Below, one piece after another: positions 20,687-26,901 of a stretch of DNA of 26,901 nucleotides. Both the position numbers and the translations under genes were made by a program. This DNA is from a virus: positions 1 through 26,901 of the IMG/VR virus record IMGVR_UViG_3300030090_001001; one strand, written 5' to 3'. Position 1 is the stretch's first letter, and each line of letters opens with the position of its first letter. The notes under the pieces were generated by a model. The model was not told the origin of the DNA and ran no database searches. It saw only the letters and a list, made by a program, of their open reading frames with translations.

Positions 20687-23600
20687 CGTCCTCGTCTTCT
20701 GCCGGTTTTTCTGGCTCAACAATTACGCGACCGTTGTTATCCGTCCAATTAGTATCCATCATGTGCTCGTCTTGACGCTCTGCTACAACAAGCCACGATA
20801 CCGTGTCAGTGCAGTCGTTGTCTTGTGCGGTAATCGTGAGCGTCGAGCCTGAGACAGAGCCACGGACCTGAGTCCATCCATCTTCGTTCTGGACCCACAC
20901 CTGCGGATCACGGCAAAGTAGCTCCCATGTGCCATCGGTCATGGTTGCGGCTGCGTCCAAGTCTACTGTAGCTGTGCCTCCTGACAGTTGCACGGAGCCG
21001 CGATACATCAGATCGGCTCTTGGTCCCTCAATAAATGAGTGAACCAGATCGTGCGTGTCCTTCATTGAGTCTAGAGGATGGTCGATTCTAAACGAACCAG
21101 AACCTTTAGACAGGGCACCAACGACACTCATATTAGTGCCTGTGACCTCAAACTGTTTAGAACCGCCAGCAAAAAACCGCATGACGTTAGCAGAGCCTTC
21201 AACAATGTATGTATCGCCGCCGTTGTCGAGATACAGGTTGTTGCCTGACGGGATCATAACACCATCAGCTTGTATCTGAAAACGACTCGTCCCACCGCAG
21301 AAGAACCGCATAGTGTCGCCACTAGACTCATGGATGTAGGTGTTGCTACCTCCGTCTAAATAAATCTTACTTGTTGCTGGAACGCTAAGATCAGCACCAA
21401 GAGTTGTTGCTCCTGACACATCCAGCGTGCCGTTTAGGTCAACGGCTGTCGCGTTAAGCTCAATCTCGTCGGTAGCGTTAATATCTAAAACGGTAGCCGA
21501 AGGTGCATTGATGTACTGAGACGCATCGTTAAACTGCAAAGCCATTGTGCTATTAAGCAACAAGCCCGTGTCTGCAACATGAGTCAAGGTTACATCTTGA
21601 TCATCACCAAACGCTGCAACAGCACCGTCTGCTAAATACAGGTCACTAAACTCTAGTGACGTTGTACCCAAAGCAGCGCCATCTGACGCATCGGGCACAA
21701 ACGCTGTGGTAGCCGTGATCGTTGTTCCCTGAATGGTGCTAGACCCTGTAATCGCACCGTCTACTTGTAGCGTAGACGCCATATCTACAGCACCATCAAT
21801 GTCTACCACATCTAAGTTTGCAGTACCCTCAACATCTATAGCGCCTGAAATATCTAATGTAGCCGCATCTAGTTCACCCGTAATAGTAAGATTTCTTATT
21901 CCTGTGTAATCTTTATTCGAGTCTAGAACGACTGCCTTAGAAGCTATAGCTGTTCCAACTGCCGTTGAGCCTAGGTCTAGATAATTAATTTCCCCGACTA
22001 CAACCGTGGCACCATCTAGTATGTTAAGCTCAGCCGCAGTAGAGCTTACGGCGGTTCCATTAATAGACAGCGCATCTGTCTCTAGGGTTCCGTCAATGTC
22101 AGCATCTCCAGAAACATCAAGGGAGCCAGCGTCAAGTTCTCCTGTAAGCGTAACATTTCTAAAGCTTGCAATGTCCTTGTTGCTATCTACTACAACCGCT
22201 TTGGAAGCTGCTACAGTTCCAGCGGTTATGCCGTCAAGCATTTCTAGCTCGGCTTCTGTTAACTCTGCGCCTGAGCCTAGCGTAAGCGTCCCTGTTACCG
22301 TGAGGTTGTCATTAACCGTTACTTCTGATGTGGTGTGACCTATTGAGACTGGAACGCCTGACGTAGCGGTTCCTATGGTAATTCCGTTTGAGGTATTGGA
22401 ATTATCTATGTTCAGTGTAGATGTAGAGTCCAGTGAAATATTAGAACCGTCTACAACTAGGGTTCCATCTACATCTGTATTGTCTAGGTTGGTGGTCCCA
22501 TCTACATCTAAATCGCCGTTAAAGTCAGCGTTGCCACCAAGGGTCAATGTCGTAGCCATGTCAACCGCACCGTCAATATCTACTACATCTAGGTTGGTTG
22601 TACCGTCTACGTCTAGGTCACCATTAAAATCTGCATTACCAGCTAAGGTTAGCGTAGACGCCATGTCAACTGCGCCGTCAATGTCTACGACATCAAGATT
22701 TGTGGTTCCGTCTACATCTAAGTCGCCTGCTAGGTCAATGCCCGCAGCGCCTGCTAAAACTAGATCGTCAGTAGACGTATCCCAAAGCATGTACGCACTA
22801 GCGGTGTCTCCAAAAAACTTTACGTCATACCCGGTGTCATCTACACCAACTGTAACGGTCGAGTCAATTTGCACTGCGCCGTCAATGTCTACTGCGTCTA
22901 GGTTGGTAGTTCCGTCTACATCCAGATCCCCATTAAGATCAGCATTGCCAGCTACGGTAATGGTGCCAGACACATCCAGTGTGCCGTTTAAATCTATTGC
23001 GGTAGCGTTAAGCTCAATTTCGTCTGTTGCGTTAATGTCCAGTATTGCATTTGAAGGAGCATTGATGTATTGACTGGCATCATTAAACTGGATTGCCATT
23101 GTAGAGTTAAGTAGCAATCCGGTATCTGCAACATGTGTTAGCGTTACGTCGGTGTCTGCACCAAAGCCAAGAACAGCAGCGTCTGACTTGAGGGTAAGGT
23201 CGTCGCCAACAATTGCATCAGTCCCGACCGTTAGGCTTGTCATTAGCTCTAAGTCAGCAAACGCATCTAGTACCGCAGCACCTGATCCCGCACCATCAGT
23301 AAAGACTGCTGCAACCTTTCCGTTGCCAATAGTGATGTTGGCGCCAGAGCCTTGGCTAATAATAATATTGTATGGCCCGGAAGACCCTGAGTCGCCAGTA
23401 GCATTCTCAATAAACCACAGTTTATTAACTGTGTTCGGGGCAATCGTAATTGTGCAATCAGAGTCTAAGTCGCCCGTATACTTAAGAAACATTGCGCGGC
23501 CTTCATCGGCGGCGCCATCTGCTATCGTCGTAGTATGAGTATTGGCGTTAGTGGTAATTGCTTCTGTACCAGAGCCAAACGCATCTGCAATCAACTCAAG

Positions 23601-23687
23601 GTTAGTGTTGGTTGACGCTCCCCATGTGCCTTCTTCGTCGCCAGTAGCAATTTCCTTTAAACGAAGATTGTTAACGTATGTAGCCAT
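20676..23687 (-). CDS. Tail fibre / receptor-binding protein
   Basis: A 1003-residue protein coupled to the upstream gene by TAATG. Residues 1-150 (TYVNNLRLKEIATGDEEGTW, then GASTNTNLELIADAF and QGSGANITIGNGK) are the N-terminal virion-attachment module common in marine phage fibres. Residues about 180-780 are Asp/Thr/Ala/Leu-rich beta repeats with DLDVDGTTN units, AELNILDG-type turns and two long duplicated blocks, as expected of a trimeric beta-helical shaft. Residues about 860-920 (GSGSFRIDHPLDSM, LVHSFIEGPRADLMYRG) form a C-terminal module also known from ocean phages. The acidic end is EKPAEDEDDGE. It should trimerise and bind the host surface; the receptor is unknown. Confidence 0.88.
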   Translation of the reverse strand: MATYVNNLRLKEIATGDEEGTWGASTNTNLELIADAFGSGTEAITTNANTHTTTIADGAADEGRAMFLKYTGDLDSDCTITIAPNTVNKLWFIENATGDSGSSGPYNIIISQGSGANITIGNGKVAAVFTDGAGSGAAVLDAFADLELMTSLTVGTDAIVGDDLTLKSDAAVLGFGADTDVTLTHVADTGLLLNSTMAIQFNDASQYINAPSNAILDINATDEIELNATAIDLNGTLDVSGTITVAGNADLNGDLDVDGTTNLDAVDIDGAVQIDSTVTVGVDDTGYDVKFFGDTASAYMLWDTSTDDLVLAGAAGIDLAGDLDVDGTTNLDVVDIDGAVDMASTLTLAGNADFNGDLDVDGTTNLDVVDIDGAVDMATTLTLGGNADFNGDLDVDGTTNLDNTDVDGTLVVDGSNISLDSTSTLNIDNSNTSNGITIGTATSGVPVSIGHTTSEVTVNDNLTVTGTLTLGSGAELTEAELEMLDGITAGTVAASKAVVVDSNKDIASFRNVTLTGELDAGSLDVSGDADIDGTLETDALSINGTAVSSTAAELNILDGATVVVGEINYLDLGSTAVGTAIASKAVVLDSNKDYTGIRNLTITGELDAATLDISGAIDVEGTANLDVVDIDGAVDMASTLQVDGAITGSSTIQGTTITATTAFVPDASDGAALGTTSLEFSDLYLADGAVAAFGDDQDVTLTHVADTGLLLNSTMALQFNDASQYINAPSATVLDINATDEIELNATAVDLNGTLDVSGATTLGADLSVPATSKIYLDGGSNTYIHESSGDTMRFFCGGTSRFQIQADGVMIPSGNNLYLDNGGDTYIVEGSANVMRFFAGGSKQFEVTGTNMSVVGALSKGSGSFRIDHPLDSMKDTHDLVHSFIEGPRADLMYRGSVQLSGGTATVDLDAAATMTDGTWELLCRDPQVWVQNEDGWTQVRGSVSGSTLTITAQDNDCTDTVSWLVVAERQDEHMMDTNWTDNNGRVIVEPEKPAEDEDDGE
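21415..21597. repeat. 183-bp dispersed duplication in the fibre gene, copy A
   Basis: Matches 22969-23151 in the same orientation with equal length and no gaps seen by eye. Differences are mainly at third codon positions. It encodes TLTHVADTGLLLNSTMA, then QFNDASQYINAPS and the INATDEIELNATA block. Confidence 0.85.
22480..22960. repeat. 105-bp tandem protein-coding repeats in the fibre gene
   Basis: Units beginning TCTACATCTAA-like start at 22501, 22606 and 22711, an exact 105-bp period (35 codons). A fourth starts at 22915 after an extra segment of 99 bp. Each encodes a version of GDLDVDGTTNLDVVDIDGAV. The copies differ largely at synonymous sites. Confidence 0.85.
22969..23151. repeat. 183-bp dispersed duplication in the fibre gene, copy B
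   Basis: Partner of 21415-21597. The encoded protein differs at only a few residues (for example MAIQF against MALQF), while the DNA differs at many third positions. This suggests either selection on the protein or an old duplication. Confidence 0.85.
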
Positions 23688-24121
23688 TACTTAACCCTTA
23701 CAATTGCATTAGATGAATCGGCATCTGGAAACTCTACTGTAAACGTCGAGCTAGAAACCTCTCTGTCGATTCCAAAATCAAGAACCGCTACAGCCTTGTT
23801 TCCATTTGTACTGTTATAAATTAATGCGCCCCTAGCAGTAAAGGACGCACTAGACCAAGATGTGTCCGCAAAATCAGTAAAACCAATACTGTTAGAAGTT
23901 GTTGGCTCTACGTTTGTTAACGTGTTTCCACCTGCTGTATAATTAGTGCCCGAACTGCTTACTTCGCCAGTTGTTGTATACACTGTTGTTGATGGGCCTA
24001 GTGACGCATCGTCAGTGTACAAAGCAATCTTGAATGTGTTGCCGCCACTAGCAGAAAAATTATGTACAGCTTTTAAAACTTCGCTTTTAAAAGAGTTGCA
24101 AATAGACTGAGTAATGGCCAC
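23687..24121 (-). CDS. Beta-rich structural protein, tail-fibre neighbour
   Basis: A 144-residue protein from a GTG start with GAGGG 7 nt upstream. The N-terminal helix (CNSFKSEVLKAVHNFSASGG) is followed by a strand run (TFKIALYTDDASLGPSTTVY, NYTAGGNTLTNVEP, FTARGALIYNSTNGNKAVAV) ending FTVEFPDADSSNAIVRV. I recognise this NTFKIALYT...GEV...NYTAGG pattern from small virion proteins encoded next to fibres in marine phages. A part of the tail or fibre attachment is likely; the exact function is not known. Its stop overlaps the fibre start. Confidence 0.75.
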   Translation of the reverse strand: MAITQSICNSFKSEVLKAVHNFSASGGNTFKIALYTDDASLGPSTTVYTTTGEVSSSGTNYTAGGNTLTNVEPTTSNSIGFTDFADTSWSSASFTARGALIYNSTNGNKAVAVLDFGIDREVSSSTFTVEFPDADSSNAIVRVK

Positions 24122-24123
24122 AA

Positions 24124-24759
24124 CTATACCCTCGGCACGCGAATCGTACCGTCTCTGTACTCATCGATGGTCATGCGTCCTTCTGCCTGTGTTTTTAACA
24201 ACCCAAGCGCTTCTTGGTAACGCTGGTTATATGTATTCATAAGGTCGGCATCACCCTTCATAAAGGTGTACGCTTCTATTAGGGCACCATAAAGCAATGC
24301 GCTGTCAGCGTTTGTTCCAAGCCATGTTGTTGAAGCGGTAACGATGCTCGCAGGCTTGTAAAAATAACTTAGCCTATATGCAGAAGTTGCACTTGGCGAA
24401 GGGCCAAGGACAAAGTTTGTGCTGTCATAGATTGCATAGTGTTTAGGAAAACCTTTTACAGAGTCGTCAGGGTACGCCTGAGACATAAAGTTGTAATCTT
24501 TGTTAATCAAAAACACTTGATCACTTGCAGAGTTGGTGACCGCAAACGACAGCGGCGCCAAAAGATCTGACGGGAACGTTAAGAGTTTGGTCGAAGTTGA
24601 CAGGTTTCCGTCAACTATTTTTCTGCTAACTGGAAGATTTACTGACCGATAAATACGATCTTCGGCTTGTTTTACGAACGTAGGAATATTATTTACAAAC
24701 GTTGTTTCTGTGTTATCGCAATAAGCCTTAATCGCTGCAACTAGCTCTGTATAGTTCAT
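24124..24759 (-). CDS. Head-tail adaptor protein (SU10-adaptor-like)
   Basis: A 211-residue protein whose ATG overlaps the stop of the upstream gene (ATGA). Residues 5-45 (LVAAIKAYCDNTETTFVNNI, then PTFVKQAEDRIYRSVNLP) fit the N-terminal helices of podoviral adaptor or tail-tube A proteins. The middle has strands (LTFPSDLLAPLSFAV, FPKHYAIYDSTNFVLGPSPS) and the C-terminal half has helices (SALLYGALIEAYTFMKGDAD, YNQRYQEALGLLKTQAEGR). Such proteins form a 12-fold ring between portal and nozzle. The position, three genes before the nozzle side, fits. Confidence 0.8.
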   Translation of the reverse strand: MNYTELVAAIKAYCDNTETTFVNNIPTFVKQAEDRIYRSVNLPVSRKIVDGNLSTSTKLLTFPSDLLAPLSFAVTNSASDQVFLINKDYNFMSQAYPDDSVKGFPKHYAIYDSTNFVLGPSPSATSAYRLSYFYKPASIVTASTTWLGTNADSALLYGALIEAYTFMKGDADLMNTYNQRYQEALGLLKTQAEGRMTIDEYRDGTIRVPRV

Positions 24760-25094
24760 GTCGTAGAAATGGTTACAGTTCCAACGTGTGCCCGGACTGT
24801 AGTGCCGCCGTCTGTGTCAGCGTTTCCGTTACCCACTGGGTTCCAAGCAAACAGCCCACGGCTTTCAGTTAACGATATGTCAGGTCTTGGGTTTCTTAGG
24901 GATTGCGGGTCCGTGTAGTCCCCGAGCTTTCCTAAAAAGTTTTGTGGCTGGTCTGCATCCCACACATCCTTGCCAACCAATAAGCCAGTTTTTACACCTG
25001 CACGAAACTCAGGCTTTAAATCAGAAAGCTTGTACCTAAATCCGGTTCGATCACAAAACCCAAAAGCATGCTTGCCGTTTGCGTATCTGCCCAT
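24756..25094 (-). CDS. Small structural protein of the connector block
   Basis: A 112-residue protein at a TAATG overlap. The N-terminus (MGRYANGKHAFGFCDRTGFR, then YKLSDLKPEFRAG) carries an Arg/Cys/Gly-rich segment that I know from marine phage proteins beside adaptor genes, followed by LLVGKDVWDADQPQNFLG. The C-terminal 30 residues are Gly/Asn/Thr-rich beta (GNGNADTDGGTTVRAHVGTV). The FGFCDRTGF segment resembles a one-sided zinc knuckle but has too few Cys. Virion part by context; the family has no name I can give. Confidence 0.75.
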   Translation of the reverse strand: MGRYANGKHAFGFCDRTGFRYKLSDLKPEFRAGVKTGLLVGKDVWDADQPQNFLGKLGDYTDPQSLRNPRPDISLTESRGLFAWNPVGNGNADTDGGTTVRAHVGTVTISTT

Positions 25095-25777
25095 TAGACG
25101 CTCCCGTACCCGCCGGGCACGAACCTAACAGACGACCTGTCGCGGTCTTCTGACTGTGCTAAATCCCACTGAAACTCATACTCTGCCTTTAGATCAGCCA
25201 TTCTGTTGTTGGCTTGTGGATACTTCATGGACAGTTGGTACGCTAAACCAGCCACCATGCAAGGCAAGAATCGAAACGGTGCATCCATTGTGTATTCACC
25301 GTCGTGACCCACATCTTGAACTCTCCGAAGCTTTTGATAAACAAACGTGTAAGCTTCGTCGGGTGTAGGCCAAAAGTAAGCAACAGGAGCCGCACGTTGC
25401 TTGTCAATGTAAATATTTACAGGTCTGCCAGATGTATTTTTGTTTGGCAAGCTTGAATACTGAGACACGCTAATACGACTAAGCTGTTCATCGTTTTGCG
25501 TAGCGCCGGAACCCGTTCTGATCCAGTGCTCAATAATATCAATGGTATCAGTAGGCAGTGTCAGCGTAGCCGTGTCTGCTGTTAGCGAGGTTGATACCTG
25601 CTCGACAGTCCAGAAGTTTATGCCTCGGTTTGCCCACTCAATCGTTAGTAGGTTTAACGAACGAGTCGCTGTCTTCAGATCGTAACCAGTACGAAGCTGA
25701 AGACCGCATCGCTCAAACGCCTCTTCTGCAATCTCTGTAATGTCAAGATCAAATGTAGTAGTGCCAGAGGTGGCCAT
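25094..25777 (-). CDS. Tail adaptor / connector protein (P22 gp4-like)
   Basis: A 227-residue protein with an excellent Shine-Dalgarno (AAGGGAGG) just upstream. Residues 7-60 (FDLDITEIAEEAFERCGLQL, then ATRSLNLLTIEWANRGINFW) are typical of tail adaptor proteins that join the portal ring. TADTATLTLPTDTIDIIEHW follows, and the C-terminal part has PFRFLPCMVAGLAYQLSMKY plus a long helix (MADLKAEYEFQWDLAQSEDR). It probably forms the first ring below the portal. It and 24124-24759 both look like adaptors, so one may be the gatekeeper and the other the tube. Confidence 0.8.
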   Translation of the reverse strand: MATSGTTTFDLDITEIAEEAFERCGLQLRTGYDLKTATRSLNLLTIEWANRGINFWTVEQVSTSLTADTATLTLPTDTIDIIEHWIRTGSGATQNDEQLSRISVSQYSSLPNKNTSGRPVNIYIDKQRAAPVAYFWPTPDEAYTFVYQKLRRVQDVGHDGEYTMDAPFRFLPCMVAGLAYQLSMKYPQANNRMADLKAEYEFQWDLAQSEDRDRSSVRFVPGGYGSV

Positions 25778-25792
25778 CTATCCTCCCTTGGG

Positions 25793-26200
25793 TTAACCGT
25801 ATTGTTTTTCCAAGACGAGAATAATTGTATACCTGTCGCCGCTACTGTGACCAACCGTAGTAAAAAGAACGTCGCCGTTTTTGCCGCTACCCGCATTGTT
25901 GGTAAGCGCCTGCATTTTACTAAAGTCGTAGTGACCAGAGCTAGAGTCAGACACGGTAAAGCAAAGAACGTTAGAGGTTGCGTTCCAAAGAATATCAACA
26001 GACATGCCTTCTAGGGCATAAAATATTTGTTGAATTTTTACTCCAGAACACTCCCTATCTGTTCCCGGTTCTGCGCTAAGCGCCGAAACATCTACCTTTG
26101 TAACCGCAGACTCGCCCGAGCCATCAGAAATATTCGTAAACTTCATAACGGCAACTCTAGGGCCGTCAGAAAGTGTTTGTGATGTTACTGCATCAGCCAT
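25793..26200 (-). CDS. Beta-rich virion protein
   Basis: A 135-residue protein. The start at 26200 follows a weak Shine-Dalgarno (GGAAA). The sequence is strand-rich (GPRVAVMKFTNISDGSGES, KVDVSALSAEP, GVKIQQIFYALEGMSVDILW) and ends in YTIILVLEKQYG. I recognise the RVAVMKFTNISDGSGE and C.GVKIQQI pattern from uncharacterised marine phage structural proteins located between the capsid and adaptor genes. A capsid decoration or head-completion role is inferred. Confidence 0.75.
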   Translation of the reverse strand: MADAVTSQTLSDGPRVAVMKFTNISDGSGESAVTKVDVSALSAEPGTDRECSGVKIQQIFYALEGMSVDILWNATSNVLCFTVSDSSSGHYDFSKMQALTNNAGSGKNGDVLFTTVGHSSGDRYTIILVLEKQYG

Positions 26201-26221
26201 GTTGTTTTCCGGTGAAAGAGC

Positions 26222-26250
26222 GGGGCCACCTGCTCAAGGCGGGTGACCCC
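26222..26250 (-). terminator. Hairpin between the two head-protein genes, possible attenuator
   Basis: On the transcribed (-) strand, GGGGUCACC pairs fully with GGUGGCCCC (one U-G pair), giving a 9-bp stem and an 11-nt loop. It lies in the 59-bp spacer between 26260 and 26200. Only a weak pyrimidine run (CUCUUUC) follows. It could be a partial terminator or an mRNA-stabilising hairpin that sets the level of the upstream gene apart from the rest. Confidence 0.55.
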
Positions 26251-26259
26251 ATCTGTTGA

Positions 26260-26784
26260 TTACGACTGATCTGTAAACGCAGGTGCATCTGCGCCTTCAG
26301 TGTTACCCCAGATAATCCAGTTTGTAGAATCCTTAGCCACAATATTGATCTCCATAAGACCAAAGTCTGTAAGGGTAAGGATTGAATTGGAGTTACCATC
26401 TGCGTACACGGACACGTTGTCCGCGTTAGAGTCCAGATGGATAACACCACCAATGAAGTAATTGGTGTCGGAACCAGTGTCGATAATCAAGTTCTCGGTT
26501 TCTTCTGCTGCTCCACCGTAAATAAACTTAAACGACACGCCTTCAGAAGGGCTGGGAAGCGTAAGTGTGCGGTTACCCGTAAGGGCCGGAACCACAAGAA
26601 CTCTACCACCGTGAGTAGCCGCAGTTAGGCTGGCGTCCGCATCAGACAGGGTTACGGGTGCGACCTGCATACCTGAGCCATCATAGGTAAAGGAGGTCGT
26701 AAACGCGCCTGTGGTAGCGTTTTTAGAAACTACTTCAAAGCCGTTTTCTGACCGAACTGCACCACTAAAAGTTGTATTTGCCAC
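26260..26784 (-). CDS. Head decoration-type protein
   Basis: A 174-residue protein from a GTG start with AAGAGGG 7 nt upstream. The N-terminus (MANTTFSGAVRSENGFEVVS) is a block I recognise from virion proteins of many marine phages, followed by a strand-rich segment (GGRVLVVPALTGNRTLTLP, then EGVSFKFIYGG). The C-terminus is also strand-rich (SILTLTDFGLMEINIVAKD, NWIIWGN). It is the first gene of the visible late unit and probably lies just after the major capsid gene outside the window. Decoration, head fibre or collar protein are all possible. Confidence 0.75.
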   Translation of the reverse strand: MANTTFSGAVRSENGFEVVSKNATTGAFTTSFTYDGSGMQVAPVTLSDADASLTAATHGGRVLVVPALTGNRTLTLPSPSEGVSFKFIYGGAAEETENLIIDTGSDTNYFIGGVIHLDSNADNVSVYADGNSNSILTLTDFGLMEINIVAKDSTNWIIWGNTEGADAPAFTDQS

Positions 26785-26901
26785 AAGAGTACCCTCTTAC
26801 GAAAGGATTTGTTTTGGGTTCTCCGTAAGTGTCTGCCGGGACAGTTACCCAAAACTTTAATAAACCCGGAAATAATTTATATAATAAAAATGGGGCGAAG
26901 G
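26785..26901. other. Non-coding spacer at the window end, AT-rich
   Basis: A 117-bp stretch before the first visible late gene. No convincing coding frame was seen on either strand. It holds the hairpin at 26811-26855 and an AT-rich run (26864-26890) with TATAAA-like stretches on the - strand. The -35 region would fall outside the window, so a promoter cannot be claimed. Confidence 0.6.
26811..26855 (-). promoter_or_regulatory. Large 5' hairpin before the head-protein gene
   Basis: Arms 26811-26819 and 26847-26855 are a perfect 9-bp inverted repeat (GTTTTGGGT / ACCCAAAAC). Inside it, 26827-26833 and 26840-26846 pair in six of seven positions around a 6-nt loop, with a 7-nt one-sided bulge (26820-26826). 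It lies about 27 nt upstream of the GTG start. No U-run follows on the - strand, so leader stabilisation or processing is more likely than termination. Confidence 0.55.

Noticed and set aside
22480-22960. Possible CRISPR-like array from regular spacing
   Set aside because: The 105-bp period is a coding repeat in frame with the fibre, with no unique spacers and no cas genes nearby.
22375-23073. 232-codon open frame on the + strand across the fibre repeats
   Set aside because: It is the antisense shadow of the repetitive fibre gene. Its Ser/Pro/Val-rich product mirrors the fibre codons, and it would run against a coding strand with a clear family signature.
20676-23687. Diversity-generating retroelement target in the fibre gene
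   Set aside because: No reverse transcriptase or template repeat was seen, and the duplicated blocks differ mainly at silent third positions rather than at adenines.
25045-25070. tRNA-like GGTTCGATC motif
   Set aside because: There are no matching acceptor, D or anticodon arms, and the stretch lies inside a structural protein gene with a good frame.
26864-26901. Promoter at the right edge of the window
   Set aside because: TATAAA-like stretches are present on the - strand, but the -35 region would be outside the window and the AT-rich run alone is not evidence.

Overview
The window looks like part of the genome of a short-tailed (podovirus-like) bacteriophage of the kind common in marine bacterioplankton libraries. 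The grounds are its tail-tube adaptor and nozzle genes, a tail fibre with the N- and C-terminal modules seen in ocean phages, and several large Gly/Pro/Met/Gln-rich proteins that look like DNA-ejection (internal virion) proteins. There is also a DUF6321 gene, a DUF5675 gene, a DUF6378 gene and a holin-like gene. No rRNA, tRNA, IS element, integrase, reverse transcriptase or CRISPR array was seen. The host cannot be told from the sequence; a Gram-negative marine bacterium is a guess from family resemblance. Family names come from recognising motifs by eye, not from a search.

Layout. Positions 1-2351 (+ strand) hold a compact early or regulatory cluster. It contains the 3' end of an unknown gene, a small protein with an SSB-like acidic tail, a 58-residue ribbon-helix-helix protein overlapping it from a GTG start, a ParB-like/NGQHR protein, a winged-helix-like protein, a one-TM protein and a DUF6378 protein. 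The cluster meets the rest of the window tail to tail, and the two facing genes overlap by 9 bp.

Positions 2343-26784 (- strand) are one nearly gapless late transcription unit read from right to left. In order of transcription it holds two beta-rich head or decoration-type proteins (26784-25793), a connector/adaptor block (25777-24124), a small structural protein and a 1003-residue tail fibre (24121-20676), two small proteins including DUF6321, and the tail nozzle (20197-17840). Two small structural proteins and five large probable ejection proteins follow (17843-6395). Last comes a lysis-like and accessory block (6395-2343): DUF5675, holin-like protein, HExxH metallopeptidase-like protein, two one-TM coiled-coil proteins, double zinc ribbon, metallophosphoesterase, winged helix and a membrane coiled-coil protein. 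The portal, terminase, major capsid and replication genes must lie outside the window.

Many junctions are ATGA, GTGA, TAATG or TGATG stop/start overlaps, which suggests translational coupling. The only non-coding stretches above about 50 bp are 26201-26259 and 26785-26901. Each holds a strong hairpin on the transcribed strand. There is no gene-free stretch above 300 bp.

The most notable points are the Gly-Gly motif series and tape-measure-like end shared by the ejection proteins, three repeated beta domains inserted in the nozzle, and 105-bp and 183-bp duplications in the fibre. Others are a lysis block with a His/Cys DUF5675 protein and a HExxH protein but no classical endolysin, and the unlisted ribbon-helix-helix gene with a very stable GNRA hairpin in its coding sequence.
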